The position numbers were made by a program, and so were the translations under genes. From IMG/VR virus record IMGVR_UViG_3300042992_000919, positions 1 through 63,656 of that record: a DNA stretch of 63,656 bases; one strand, given 5' to 3'. Shown piece after piece: positions 39,890 to 48,800 of this stretch. Source of the stretch: a virus. The first letter of the stretch is position 1, and each line of letters starts with the position of its first letter. The notes beneath the pieces are model-generated. The model did no database searches, was not told the origin of the DNA, and was given only the letters and a program-made list of their open reading frames with translations.

Positions 39890-40924
39890 ATGAGTACAGG
39901 AACATGTAATCACGATCAACCTTGTGGATGTAACAATGATGAATTAACAACATTACCAGATCCATGTGATACCACTGATTGTACAGGTGAAGAATGTGAT
40001 CAGATAATTTATTGTAATTGTGTTAGATATGATGGAGATCCGATTCCTCAAATTGGTGCTCAACCAGGTGATTCATTATGTGATATTATTGCAGGTTTAG
40101 TTGATTTAGGTGGAGTACCTGGACAAAGAGGTGATGATGGAAGTGTAGGTGCTCAAGGTCCAGTTGGACCACAAGGTCCTATTGGTTTAACAGGACCTCC
40201 AGGTGATGATGGGGCAGATGGTGCAGATGGGGCAGATGGGGCTACAGGTCCAATAGGATTAACTGGTCCACAAGGTGATGCTGGTGATTATATTGTACAA
40301 ACTGTAGAACCACCTAGTAATAATTGTCCATCAGGAGGAATTAAAATTCAAGTAAAAGATGGTGTAACAAATAGTGTATTAAGTACACAATATTTATGTA
40401 ACCCATATTATAAAGGTTTATTTCTTGCAAGAGTTGGTAGTGCAAATCCAGTGGCTTCATTACCTAGTTTACCTGTTCCATCTACTCCAGAACAAACTGC
40501 TGTAATTGAAGGAACAATACAATTATTTCCAGGTTCAAATATTTCTCCATATACTGGAACAACATTAACTGGATACGATCCTGCAACAGGAATTTGGACT
40601 TGTCCAGCAACAGGTAGATACGATATAACTTTTTATGTACATTATACAGCTGCTACTGATTGGGATCCAAATCCTCATCGTGGGTATTTTGTTGCAGGAA
40701 TTTGTGGAGGTCCAGTTAATTCAAATGATGTTTATGTAGCTTCTACACATTATATTGGTTTAGATACTAAATATATTGAAATTTCTGGAGCCGTAGATTA
40801 TCAACCAATTAATGCAGGTAAACAATTATGTTTAAAAGTGATAAACTATTCAGATCAAGATTATACATCAAGAAATACTGATGTAGTTAAAATGTCAATT
40901 AGACAAGTACAAGTTGGATTATAA
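39890..40924 (+). CDS. Collagen-like Cys-rich virion protein, 344 aa
   Basis: The N-terminal 60 residues hold about ten Cys (CNHDQPCGCNN, CDTTDCTGEECD, YCNCVRYDG). Residues about 74-130 are Gly-X-Y collagen repeats (GPVGPQGPIGLTGPPGDDGA and three GAD triplets in tandem). The C-terminal 190 residues form a beta domain (GRYDITFYVHYTAAT, then QLCLKVINYSDQDYTSR) like a C1q/TNF-type jelly-roll tip. Trimerisation through the collagen part is expected. The short tandem repeat in the DNA may vary in number between isolates. Confidence 0.7.
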   Translation: MSTGTCNHDQPCGCNNDELTTLPDPCDTTDCTGEECDQIIYCNCVRYDGDPIPQIGAQPGDSLCDIIAGLVDLGGVPGQRGDDGSVGAQGPVGPQGPIGLTGPPGDDGADGADGADGATGPIGLTGPQGDAGDYIVQTVEPPSNNCPSGGIKIQVKDGVTNSVLSTQYLCNPYYKGLFLARVGSANPVASLPSLPVPSTPEQTAVIEGTIQLFPGSNISPYTGTTLTGYDPATGIWTCPATGRYDITFYVHYTAATDWDPNPHRGYFVAGICGGPVNSNDVYVASTHYIGLDTKYIEISGAVDYQPINAGKQLCLKVINYSDQDYTSRNTDVVKMSIRQVQVGL

Positions 40925-40956
40925 ATGAATTAAATAACCAAACAAAAAAATAAATC

Positions 40957-42012
40957 ATGATTATAGAATTAGATATAAATTGGACTTTTACAACTCCACT
41001 ACCAGTAACACCATATCCTATCGATATCTATTATAGATTAGTGGGTGAAACTGTTTATACTGTAACTTCTATTTCTAATGGAGAAAGTGAATCAGCTACA
41101 ATTACAGTATTATCAGATACATCTAATACAATCTCAAATAGAGACATTTCTTGTATATTAGATTATGAAGGTTATGTTGTACCAGTTTGTGCAAATAATG
41201 CTGTTGGTGAACGAGTGCCATTTTCTACAGTAGAAGAAGATCTTACAGATTTAATGCAATGTAGACAAATTAGAGGTACATGTGATGCTGGTGGTGTATT
41301 TTCAATTATACCAGATCCAAATCCATTATTAATATTTTCAACAGATGGTTCTGTTGAACCTGAATTAAATTATATATCAGGATCTGGAAATGCTACAAGT
41401 ATACCAGCAATTGATATTATTTGGACAACTCCTGCAGCTAGTTCTTCTACAATACAAGAAATTATTGTATATCCAAGTGGATGGCCTACTGTCCCTTCTT
41501 CTCCATATTATGATAATACCACTGTATTTTCAATAACCGGAGTTGCTGGTGATAAAATTACTCCAGTTACTATGACACCAACAGTTGGAATTGGATGTTG
41601 GGGAGAATATAATAGTTGCTATACTAATGATCCTGTAGATTCAGGAGTAACAAGAATTGATGAAGGTATAGTTTTATGTGTTGATAATCAAACTATTTTA
41701 GATTATGAAACATTGCTTACTTTTGGTGATGTAGCTGTAAATTCTGAATATTTTTGTTGTCAAAATTCAGAATGTAGAACATATCAGTTAATATGGGTTG
41801 GATCAGATAATTATCCATCTATAACAAGTATACAAATGCAATATATATCTGGAACAACAGGTGAAATTGCATTTCAATTTATAACTAGTAGTTCAGGATC
41901 TGTAAATATTAATGCAATTCCAGGAACAATAACAACTACTCTAAATTCTGGATTTATAGGTGCTTTTGCTGATGGTGCAGTAACAGTTCTTGAAATAGGC
42001 GTATGTTCTTAA
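40957..42012 (+). CDS. Beta-rich virion protein, 351 aa
   Basis: N-terminal residues (MIIELDINWTFTTPLPVTPY) and the pattern of strands suggest a fibronectin-like sandwich; the remainder is also beta with scattered Cys (MQCRQIRGTCDAGG, CCQNSECRTYQ). It follows the collagen-like gene and precedes a double terminator, so the three Cys-rich proteins 38342-42012 form one late group. No enzyme motif. Probably part of the same exposed structure as its neighbours. Confidence 0.6.
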   Translation: MIIELDINWTFTTPLPVTPYPIDIYYRLVGETVYTVTSISNGESESATITVLSDTSNTISNRDISCILDYEGYVVPVCANNAVGERVPFSTVEEDLTDLMQCRQIRGTCDAGGVFSIIPDPNPLLIFSTDGSVEPELNYISGSGNATSIPAIDIIWTTPAASSSTIQEIIVYPSGWPTVPSSPYYDNTTVFSITGVAGDKITPVTMTPTVGIGCWGEYNSCYTNDPVDSGVTRIDEGIVLCVDNQTILDYETLLTFGDVAVNSEYFCCQNSECRTYQLIWVGSDNYPSITSIQMQYISGTTGEIAFQFITSSSGSVNINAIPGTITTTLNSGFIGAFADGAVTVLEIGVCS

Positions 42013-42015
42013 TAA

Positions 42016-42077
42016 TGTTACGTTTTGTTGGTTTTTCGTAACAAAGAATCCCCGGTTTTTCCGGGGTTTTCTTTTTT
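42016..42077 (+). terminator. Two tandem hairpins, the second a strong terminator
   Basis: First, TGTTACG / CGTAACA (42016-42022 and 42037-42043) around a 14-nt T/G-rich loop. Second, CCCCGG / CCGGGG (42050-42055 and 42061-42066) around TTTTT, followed by TTTTCTTTTTT. The second is a textbook terminator; the first may assist it or serve RNA processing. Confidence 0.85.
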
Positions 42078-42088
42078 GATAAAAATCC

Positions 42089-42096
42089 TATATTTG
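42089..42096 (+). promoter_or_regulatory. Bacteroidota-type -7 box before the metallophosphoesterase gene
   Basis: TATATTTG fits TAnnTTTG exactly, 20 nt before the ATG at 42116 and immediately after the terminator. A TTTG at 42075-42078 is too close to be a normal -33 box. Confidence 0.5.
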
Positions 42097-42115
42097 TTTA
42101 ACCAAATATTTAAAA

Positions 42116-43294
42116 ATGAAAAATTTAGAACAAAATCTTTTAAAAATGATGAGGTGGAAGAAATCAAATGCTTACATCGCTAAAAAATTAAATATCACTG
42201 AATCTGAAGCAAAAAAGATTATGAGTGATTTTAAACTTAAAAGAAAAACATCCGAAGGTGTTATTGAATCTAAAGTTGATCTAGATAAGAATCAAACAGA
42301 ATTAAAAGGTATATCATTTGATGAACCTAAAACTCCAGAAGAAATAATAAAATTATTAAAGATAGATACATCAAAGTGGAAACTATCTTCTTATTGGAAT
42401 AAACAACAATCTGATCATTGGATAATATCTGCTCTAGTTACACAGAAGACACTTAGTAAAGAAGAAATCTTAACTGAGTGTCTTTCTAGTTTTAATCCAG
42501 AATATACTCCCTTAAAAAAATCAGATATTCATATAAATGATTCTAAAGAAGAAGTGTGTGCAGTAATATCATTACAAGATTTACATTTTGGAAAAACTGG
42601 TAATGAAGATGTTAAACATAGAATAAAATCTGTACTTAATAATCTATGTTCTACTCTCTACACTAATTATAAAGTAGATAAGATAATATACGTACTAGGA
42701 GGAGATCTATTAAATACAGATACATTTAATGGAACTACAACTTCAGGAACTGTTGTTGATTCATCTTATACAGCAGTTAAGATGTATGAAGAAGCATTTA
42801 ATACAATGTATTATACTATTCATAATCTAAAACAATTCTGTGATGTTCTTCATGTGGTATATATACCAGGTAATCATGATAGACTTAGTTCATTCCATTT
42901 AGCTCATGCATTAGAAAATTCTATTAGAGATGAGAAGATAGATTGGGATTGTCAATATTCAGAAAGAAAAGTGGCAACATATGGTATTAATATGTTTGGT
43001 GTTGAGCATGGTGATGTAAAAATAAATCCATTGATATATGCAACAGAGTTTCCAGAAATATGGGGACTCACTAAAAATAGAATAATATATACAGGACACT
43101 ATCATATTAAGAAAACAACAACATATATTACAGAAAATGAAATACATGGTGTTAGTGTAAAAGTCATTCCATCACTATCTAATGTAGATTATTGGCATTA
43201 TCATAATAAATATACAGGTGCTAAGAAAACAGCAGTGATGGATATTTATAGTCCCACTGAAGGAAAGATTGCAGAATACACAGTTTCATTTTAA
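42116..43294 (+). CDS. Calcineurin-like metallophosphoesterase with N-terminal HTH-like domain, 392 aa
   Basis: Residues about 8-45 (LKMMRWKKSNAYIAKKLNIT, then ESEAKKIMSDFKL) look like a helix-turn-helix. The catalytic domain has all metal-site motifs: LQDLHFG with Asp155 and His157, GGDLLNTD with Asp197, PGNHDR with Asn253, His254 and Asp255, VEHGD with His298, and TGHYH with His328 and His330. Such enzymes hydrolyse phosphodiesters in nucleic acids or nucleotides; the SbcD/Mre11 type acts on DNA ends. It heads the transcript that carries ring and muzzle-like genes, an uncommon place for a nuclease. Confidence 0.85.
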   Translation: MKNLEQNLLKMMRWKKSNAYIAKKLNITESEAKKIMSDFKLKRKTSEGVIESKVDLDKNQTELKGISFDEPKTPEEIIKLLKIDTSKWKLSSYWNKQQSDHWIISALVTQKTLSKEEILTECLSSFNPEYTPLKKSDIHINDSKEEVCAVISLQDLHFGKTGNEDVKHRIKSVLNNLCSTLYTNYKVDKIIYVLGGDLLNTDTFNGTTTSGTVVDSSYTAVKMYEEAFNTMYYTIHNLKQFCDVLHVVYIPGNHDRLSSFHLAHALENSIRDEKIDWDCQYSERKVATYGINMFGVEHGDVKINPLIYATEFPEIWGLTKNRIIYTGHYHIKKTTTYITENEIHGVSVKVIPSLSNVDYWHYHNKYTGAKKTAVMDIYSPTEGKIAEYTVSF

Positions 43295-43322
43295 AATATC
43301 CCTGTTTTTTAGTACATTATAT

Positions 43323-43904
43323 ATGAGATATTATAGCAAACCAGATCTTAATGCTCCTAGATATAGACATAAAAGATATAACATAATTAATGATGATTTT
43401 ATTAAAAGATTATATGAAAAATATCCTGAAGCAAAAAAATATAAATCAAAAGAAATAAGAAAAATTATAGGAGATTTAAATGAAAAGATGTGGAACACAA
43501 TAATAGATACAAGAGATGGTGTAGAATTACCAAGTAATCTCGGATGCATATTTATTGGTTCATGCCAAAGACCTACTAAATATAACAAAGACTTTAACAA
43601 ATCAAATTCTTATGATACAGATATAAGACATAGAAATTATGAAAGTGATGAAAAACTAGCTAAAATATTTTATAGCAACTATGCTAAAAAATATCTATTT
43701 AAAAATAGAGATCTATGGACTTTTACAGCTCATAGAAATTTTTCTAGAACTACATCAAAAAAATTTAAAGATAACTGGAATAGATACATACAAATAGATA
43801 AAACAAAACATATTACTTCAATAATGAAAAAAGAAAAATATAAGGAGTTGATTGCTAAGAGTAGTATTATTCCTGATGATTATAATGAATTTAAACTAGA
43901 TTAA
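43323..43904 (+). CDS. Conserved virion-region protein with HU/IHF-like segment, 193 aa
   Basis: Starts MRYYSKPDLNAPRYRHKRYN. The segment IRKIIGDLNEKMWNTIIDTR followed by DGVELPSNLGCIFIG (about residues 45-80) resembles the HU/IHF helix-then-(V)LPGFGxF pattern. The rest is basic (many Lys, Arg, Tyr), which suits DNA binding. An upstream ATG at 43269 lies inside the previous gene; 43323 is preferred. crAss-like genomes are known to code IHF-like proteins in this part, but the match here is partial and by eye. Confidence 0.5.
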   Translation: MRYYSKPDLNAPRYRHKRYNIINDDFIKRLYEKYPEAKKYKSKEIRKIIGDLNEKMWNTIIDTRDGVELPSNLGCIFIGSCQRPTKYNKDFNKSNSYDTDIRHRNYESDEKLAKIFYSNYAKKYLFKNRDLWTFTAHRNFSRTTSKKFKDNWNRYIQIDKTKHITSIMKKEKYKELIAKSSIIPDDYNEFKLD

Positions 43905-43905
43905 A

Positions 43906-44580
43906 ATGACAACAATAGGTGATATTGTATCTAGACTAAGAGGTGTATTTAAAGCTAATACTGAAGATGCTTTCATAACAGATCGTTTATTCTATAGTAT
44001 TGTTTTAAAGTATGCTCATCTATATATAAAAAGAGATAAGCAAATAGATAAACTATTAGCATTTAGCTCAATGGTTCAAACTATTCCATGTTTAGAATTA
44101 ATTGAAGTAGATAAAGTAAGTGATAGATGTTGTGCTGGAATTAAAAGTAATTGTATAATAATGAGGAGTAAAGAAAGGATTCCAGATATTATTGAATCAA
44201 CAGTAGGTCCTCTATTTAGATCAGTGGCTAGTTTAGATAATTCAGTGGAGTTTACATTTACAACAGCTACAACTTTTACATCAATAAGTAAGACTACAAC
44301 TTTTAAATATAATTCTACAAAGTATTACTGGTATGTGGATGGTTATCTATATTTTCCTAATGTAAATTTTGATTTTGTAAAAGTAGAAGGATTATTTCAA
44401 AATGATCTAGGATTAATTTCTTGTGATGAAAAAGAAAATTGTCTAATAAAACAAGAAAATACAACATTTATTCCTGAGTATTTATTAGCAGAAATAGAAA
44501 ATTCTGTAATAAAAGAACTCTCAGTTAGATTACAAATACCAACGGATCAAGCAGATGATAAACAAAATGTAAATAGATAA
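43906..44580 (+). CDS. Tail ring/hub-like protein, 224 aa
   Basis: The N-terminus (TIGDIVSRLRGVFKANTEDA, then FITDRLFYSIVLKYAHLYIK) and the central CLELIEVDKVSDRCCAGIKS and IIMRSKERIPDI segments are ones I associate with a conserved tail protein of crAss-like phages. A strand pair with YYWYVDGYLYFPN (about 150) follows. It starts one base after the previous gene and overlaps the next by one base (TAATG). Likely a ring between portal and tail tip. Confidence 0.65.
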   Translation: MTTIGDIVSRLRGVFKANTEDAFITDRLFYSIVLKYAHLYIKRDKQIDKLLAFSSMVQTIPCLELIEVDKVSDRCCAGIKSNCIIMRSKERIPDIIESTVGPLFRSVASLDNSVEFTFTTATTFTSISKTTTFKYNSTKYYWYVDGYLYFPNVNFDFVKVEGLFQNDLGLISCDEKENCLIKQENTTFIPEYLLAEIENSVIKELSVRLQIPTDQADDKQNVNR

Positions 44581-45449
44581 TGAGCAGCTTATATAATTAT
44601 ACAATTAAGTATAGAACAATTGACGATTTGTTGGAAGACATTAATGTAGATTTAATGAATCCAGCAATGGATAAGACAATTGAACCTCAACAACTTATTA
44701 AAGTTGCCATTAGGGTAAATTATGACTTAGGTTTAAGAATTCAAGAAACAAGAGAAAGAGTGCTTGAGATTGAAAATGGTAAAACCAAGTTACCCACTAA
44801 TTTTTACACTTTAAATTTTGCTGTATTATGTGGATCATATACAGTAACATCTCCAGTTATTCAAGGAACACAAGTGGAAGAAATATTAGTGGATCAAGGT
44901 AATTGTGGTGCTGATCCAGATTGTTCTGCACCTTATACTTGTTTAAATGACTGTGGAGGTTATGTACAATTAATTCAGAGATTTAAAACTGAAACTAGAA
45001 CTTATAATACAGTGTTTCCATTACATCTTACTTCATCTAAAGAAATAAGTTGTGATTGTCCTAATACTAAATTATCTGTTCAAACAAATAGCGGATATAT
45101 TAAAGATGGTTTTTTATATGTAAACTTTGATACAGGTAATGTATATATTAACTATCAAAGTACAATGGAAGATGAAGAAGGTAATCTATTAGTAGCGGAT
45201 CATCCTATTCTAAATGAATACTATGAATATGCTTTAAAACAAAGAATTATTGAGAATAGAATAATGATGGGAGATCAAACTTCCGTACCTCAATTACAAT
45301 TAGTGGAACAGAGATTAAGAGCTGCAAGAAACAATGCTTTATCATTAGTGAATACACCAAATTTTGCAGAATTAAAAAAGATTTGGGAAATGAATAGAGG
45401 AGCAATGTACAATAGATATTACGATATGTTTAAATCATATAAACCATGA
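44580..45449 (+). CDS. Tail ring-like protein, 289 aa
   Basis: N-terminal helices (RTIDDLLEDINVDLMNPAMD, then QQLIKVAIRVNYDLGLRIQE) followed by a strand segment (ENGKTKLPTNFYTLNFAVL) and, near residue 210, DHPILNEYYEYALKQRIIEN. This helix-strand-helix layout is common to gp4-type head-to-tail ring proteins in podophages, and I recall this family in crAss-like genomes. Cys cluster at about 100-125 (CGADPDCSAPYTCLNDCGG). Overlaps the next gene by 4 nt (ATGA). Confidence 0.65.
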   Translation: MSSLYNYTIKYRTIDDLLEDINVDLMNPAMDKTIEPQQLIKVAIRVNYDLGLRIQETRERVLEIENGKTKLPTNFYTLNFAVLCGSYTVTSPVIQGTQVEEILVDQGNCGADPDCSAPYTCLNDCGGYVQLIQRFKTETRTYNTVFPLHLTSSKEISCDCPNTKLSVQTNSGYIKDGFLYVNFDTGNVYINYQSTMEDEEGNLLVADHPILNEYYEYALKQRIIENRIMMGDQTSVPQLQLVEQRLRAARNNALSLVNTPNFAELKKIWEMNRGAMYNRYYDMFKSYKP

Positions 45450-45808
45450 GAATCTCAAAACTTTTTAATATAGACATATATTCTTGTAAAGTTCAACTTA
45501 TTGTAACAGATGATGTATATAATGAAGAAAAAACATTATATGCAAAGTATGGTGAAGACCCTGAAGAATATATTGCATCAGATGGTATTACATTAAATTT
45601 TGAAAATGATATCTATTATGTAGTTTTCTCCACTAATTCTGTATCGCATAATTTGATTGCTCATGAATTATATCATTTAGTATGTTCTATTTGTGATTAT
45701 AGAAATATTGAAGAAGAAGAAAGTAGAGCCTGGTTATGTGGATACCTTACAGAAATGTTTTATAAATTCTTAGATAAGAAAAATATCACTATTAAACATG
45801 GCTTCTAA
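45446..45808 (+). CDS. Small HExxH zinc metallopeptidase-like protein, 120 aa
   Basis: HELYH at residues 73-77 is a perfect HExxH zinc site on a helix (SHNLIAHELYHLVCSI), followed by a Glu cluster EEEES (89-93) that can supply the third ligand, then RAWLCGYLTEMFYKFL. The N-terminal part is beta (CKVQLIVTDDVYNEEKTLYA). It lacks a signal peptide. It overlaps both the ring gene (4 nt) and the muzzle-like gene (11 nt), so the three are co-translated. Proteolytic maturation of a tail protein, or a structural relic of a peptidase, are both possible. Confidence 0.65.
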   Translation: MRISKLFNIDIYSCKVQLIVTDDVYNEEKTLYAKYGEDPEEYIASDGITLNFENDIYYVVFSTNSVSHNLIAHELYHLVCSICDYRNIEEEESRAWLCGYLTEMFYKFLDKKNITIKHGF

Positions 45809-48800
45809 AGATAAAAATACTGGACAAAATCTAAATATAGAATCAGCTGTATTTAATAAGGGAATGATGATGGACTTTGATGATCTCATTGTTCCAGAAG
45901 GTGTATGGATTAGAGCTAGAAATGCGGTTAATAATTCCCAAAATGGGAACATTGGTGTTATTGGAAATGAACCATCTAATCAATTATGTCAAACTATTAG
46001 TTATACAGTAATTGGATTAATATATATTTCAGATGGAGTTTGGGCAGTATTTAGTACAGATGATCAAAATCACCAAATAGGAATATACAGAGAAGATAGT
46101 TGTTCATATACAGCTATACATACAGAACTTGTTGGAAGAAAAGGGTGCTTAAATTTTAGAAGAACAAATTTAATAAAGGGTGTTTCAAGAGAAAGATTTG
46201 ATTGTACAAGACAATTATATTGGGATGATGGATTTAATACATCAAGAACAATTGCTTTAAGACAAGATCTAACAAGATTTACAGATGAATATTATGTTAG
46301 AACAATTACAAATCAACAGACTGGAGAAGATGCTGATGAAGATTGTGAAATTCCAACATATGACTATACAACATTAAACTGTGAAAATCTTAGATTAAAT
46401 CCTTTATTTAATCCACCATGCGTTAAACTTAAAAGAGCTAGTTATTCTGGGACACTTTTAAATGGTACATATCAAGTGGCAATTGCATACGCAATTGATG
46501 GGCAAAAAGTCACTGATTATATAGCTTTAAGTAATCCACAATCTTTATATAAACACGAGAATTCTAATTCATCATTAGAAGTTGTTATTGAATCAATAGA
46601 TGAAAGATTTGAGCAATTTGAATTAGTGGTAATTAGTTTTTATAATGGACAGACTCAAGCAAAAAAAATGGGTTTATACAGTACTCAAACGGGTTCTGTT
46701 TTTATAGATATTATTTCAAATGAATTAGAAGCTGTACCAACTTCATTAATTCCATTAATATCTACTATATATGAAAAATCAGAAGGTATGTATAAAAATG
46801 GAGATTACTTATTAAGAGTGGCTCCAACATCATACTTTGATTTTAATTATCAACCTTTAGCAAATTTAATTGAAACAGAATGGTATGCAGCAGCATATCC
46901 AGAAGATTATTATTACAAAGGTGGAAATAAAACTACATATCTAAGAGACGAAGTATATTCATTCTTTATTAGATGGGTATATAACACAGGACAAAAATCA
47001 CCATCATTTCATATTCCAGGTAGAGCTAAAAATAGTAATGATTCTCAAATATTATCAGGATCAGCATTAAATACTGTTACAAATAATCCTGATGAAATTG
47101 ATAATCAAAGATGGAGATATGTTAATACTGCAACAAGAACATTTCCTACACCATCAAATTCTATAAATTATAATGTAGGATTTGATACAACAGATGATGG
47201 TGGAATTATTGTTGCAAAAGGAGACATGGCTTATTGGGAATCTACAGAAGAATATCCTAATTTTAGACCTGATATCTGGAATTCAAGTGCACATACTTGG
47301 ACTGGAGTAAATGGTACAAATCCAGAATATGATTTATGTGGTCAAAGAATTAGACATCATAAATTTCCAGATATGGATGTCATTCCACATTTTACAGCAG
47401 ATTATAGTGCAAATGGAGATTTAGTACCAGCATATTCATCTGCCAATCTTCAAGTATTACCCGGACTTAATGTACCAATAAATCCTGAAACATTTGTTTC
47501 TCCAACATGTGGAGAAGATGGAATGCCTAATGTATATAGAGTTTCAACAGGAACAAATTATAAAATAATATTACTTGGAGTTAATTTTAATAATATAAAA
47601 CCACCAGTAGATAATAACGGAGATCCTATTCCTGGAATTATTGGATATGAAATATTAAGAGGTAATAGATTAGGAAATAAAACTATTCTTGCAAAAGGTA
47701 TATTTAATACTTTAAGAGAATATGATTTACCAGAATACGCTTTAAATCCAAATTCTACATATAGAAGAAAAGGTTTATTTTATAATTATCCTTTTAATGA
47801 TCAAAGAGCAGATACATTATTATCTAGAATTAAAGTGGATGGTGGTTGTAAACCCTCTTGTGATTTTAATGAATATCCTTCATTAAATATTATTAGTACA
47901 GATTTTCTAGGATTTGATTCACCAGAAACAGAATTCTTTAATTCATTTTTAGATGTAGATGAGTTTAAAATAAATTGTACATATGTTGGATCTGCAGAAG
48001 GTAAATTTACAGAAGTAAAAGATCATCCAAAGCATGCATTACCAAATGATTTAGCATTAATTATATCTGGTATATTTGGAATTATAACAGCAGCTAATAC
48101 TACTATATTAAGTGGATTTTTATCAGGAACACCTGAATTTTCAACACAAGTTGGAAGTAACGCAACAGCAACAGATTCAAAACCTCCCATTGATAGTTTA
48201 CCTGCTGGAGTTGATGAAGTAGTTTCAGTGTTTATGAAACCTATTGCATTTATGTATTATACTATTCAAATTACACAAGGATACATAGATGCAATATTAG
48301 CTTTATTAGGAACTAGACAATATGCTTTACAACATAAAGCTTATTGTTTTTATTCAAGTATTGCTGACACATTTGGAACATCGGGTAAATTATTTAAAAT
48401 AAAAGATAGTAGATATATTGGACCAACAAGAGCTGAAATAAATGAAAAGTATATTATTAATAATCTATACAGAAATAATTTTACATTAATTCAAACAATG
48501 GGAGGGATCCCAAATGTAAGTACTATATATAAAGATACATCTAGATATAGTATTCATAAAGCAAATCTTTTTCCAATTACAAATACAAATATTTTAAAAT
48601 CAGATGGTATAACTTATGATGATCCAGTAAATAAAATTATAAATACTAGATCATCTACTTTATATGGATCATTAAAATTTAAAATAAGAAATATATATGG
48701 TCAATTAAATCAAATTAGACAAGTACCTATTTCAAATTGTTTACATCCAGCTCCAGCTATAAACTCTACAACATCAACAAGTTATACAATATTTGGTGGA

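Noticed and set aside
40200-40260. A CRISPR-like or satellite repeat
   Set aside because: The short GGGGCAGATGG-type tandem units are in-frame GAD triplets of a collagen-like protein. No CRISPR array, cas gene or spacer pattern is seen in the window.
43269-43322. A longer start (43269) for the 193-aa protein
   Set aside because: It lies within the metallophosphoesterase gene and gives a hydrophobic leader unrelated to the basic protein.
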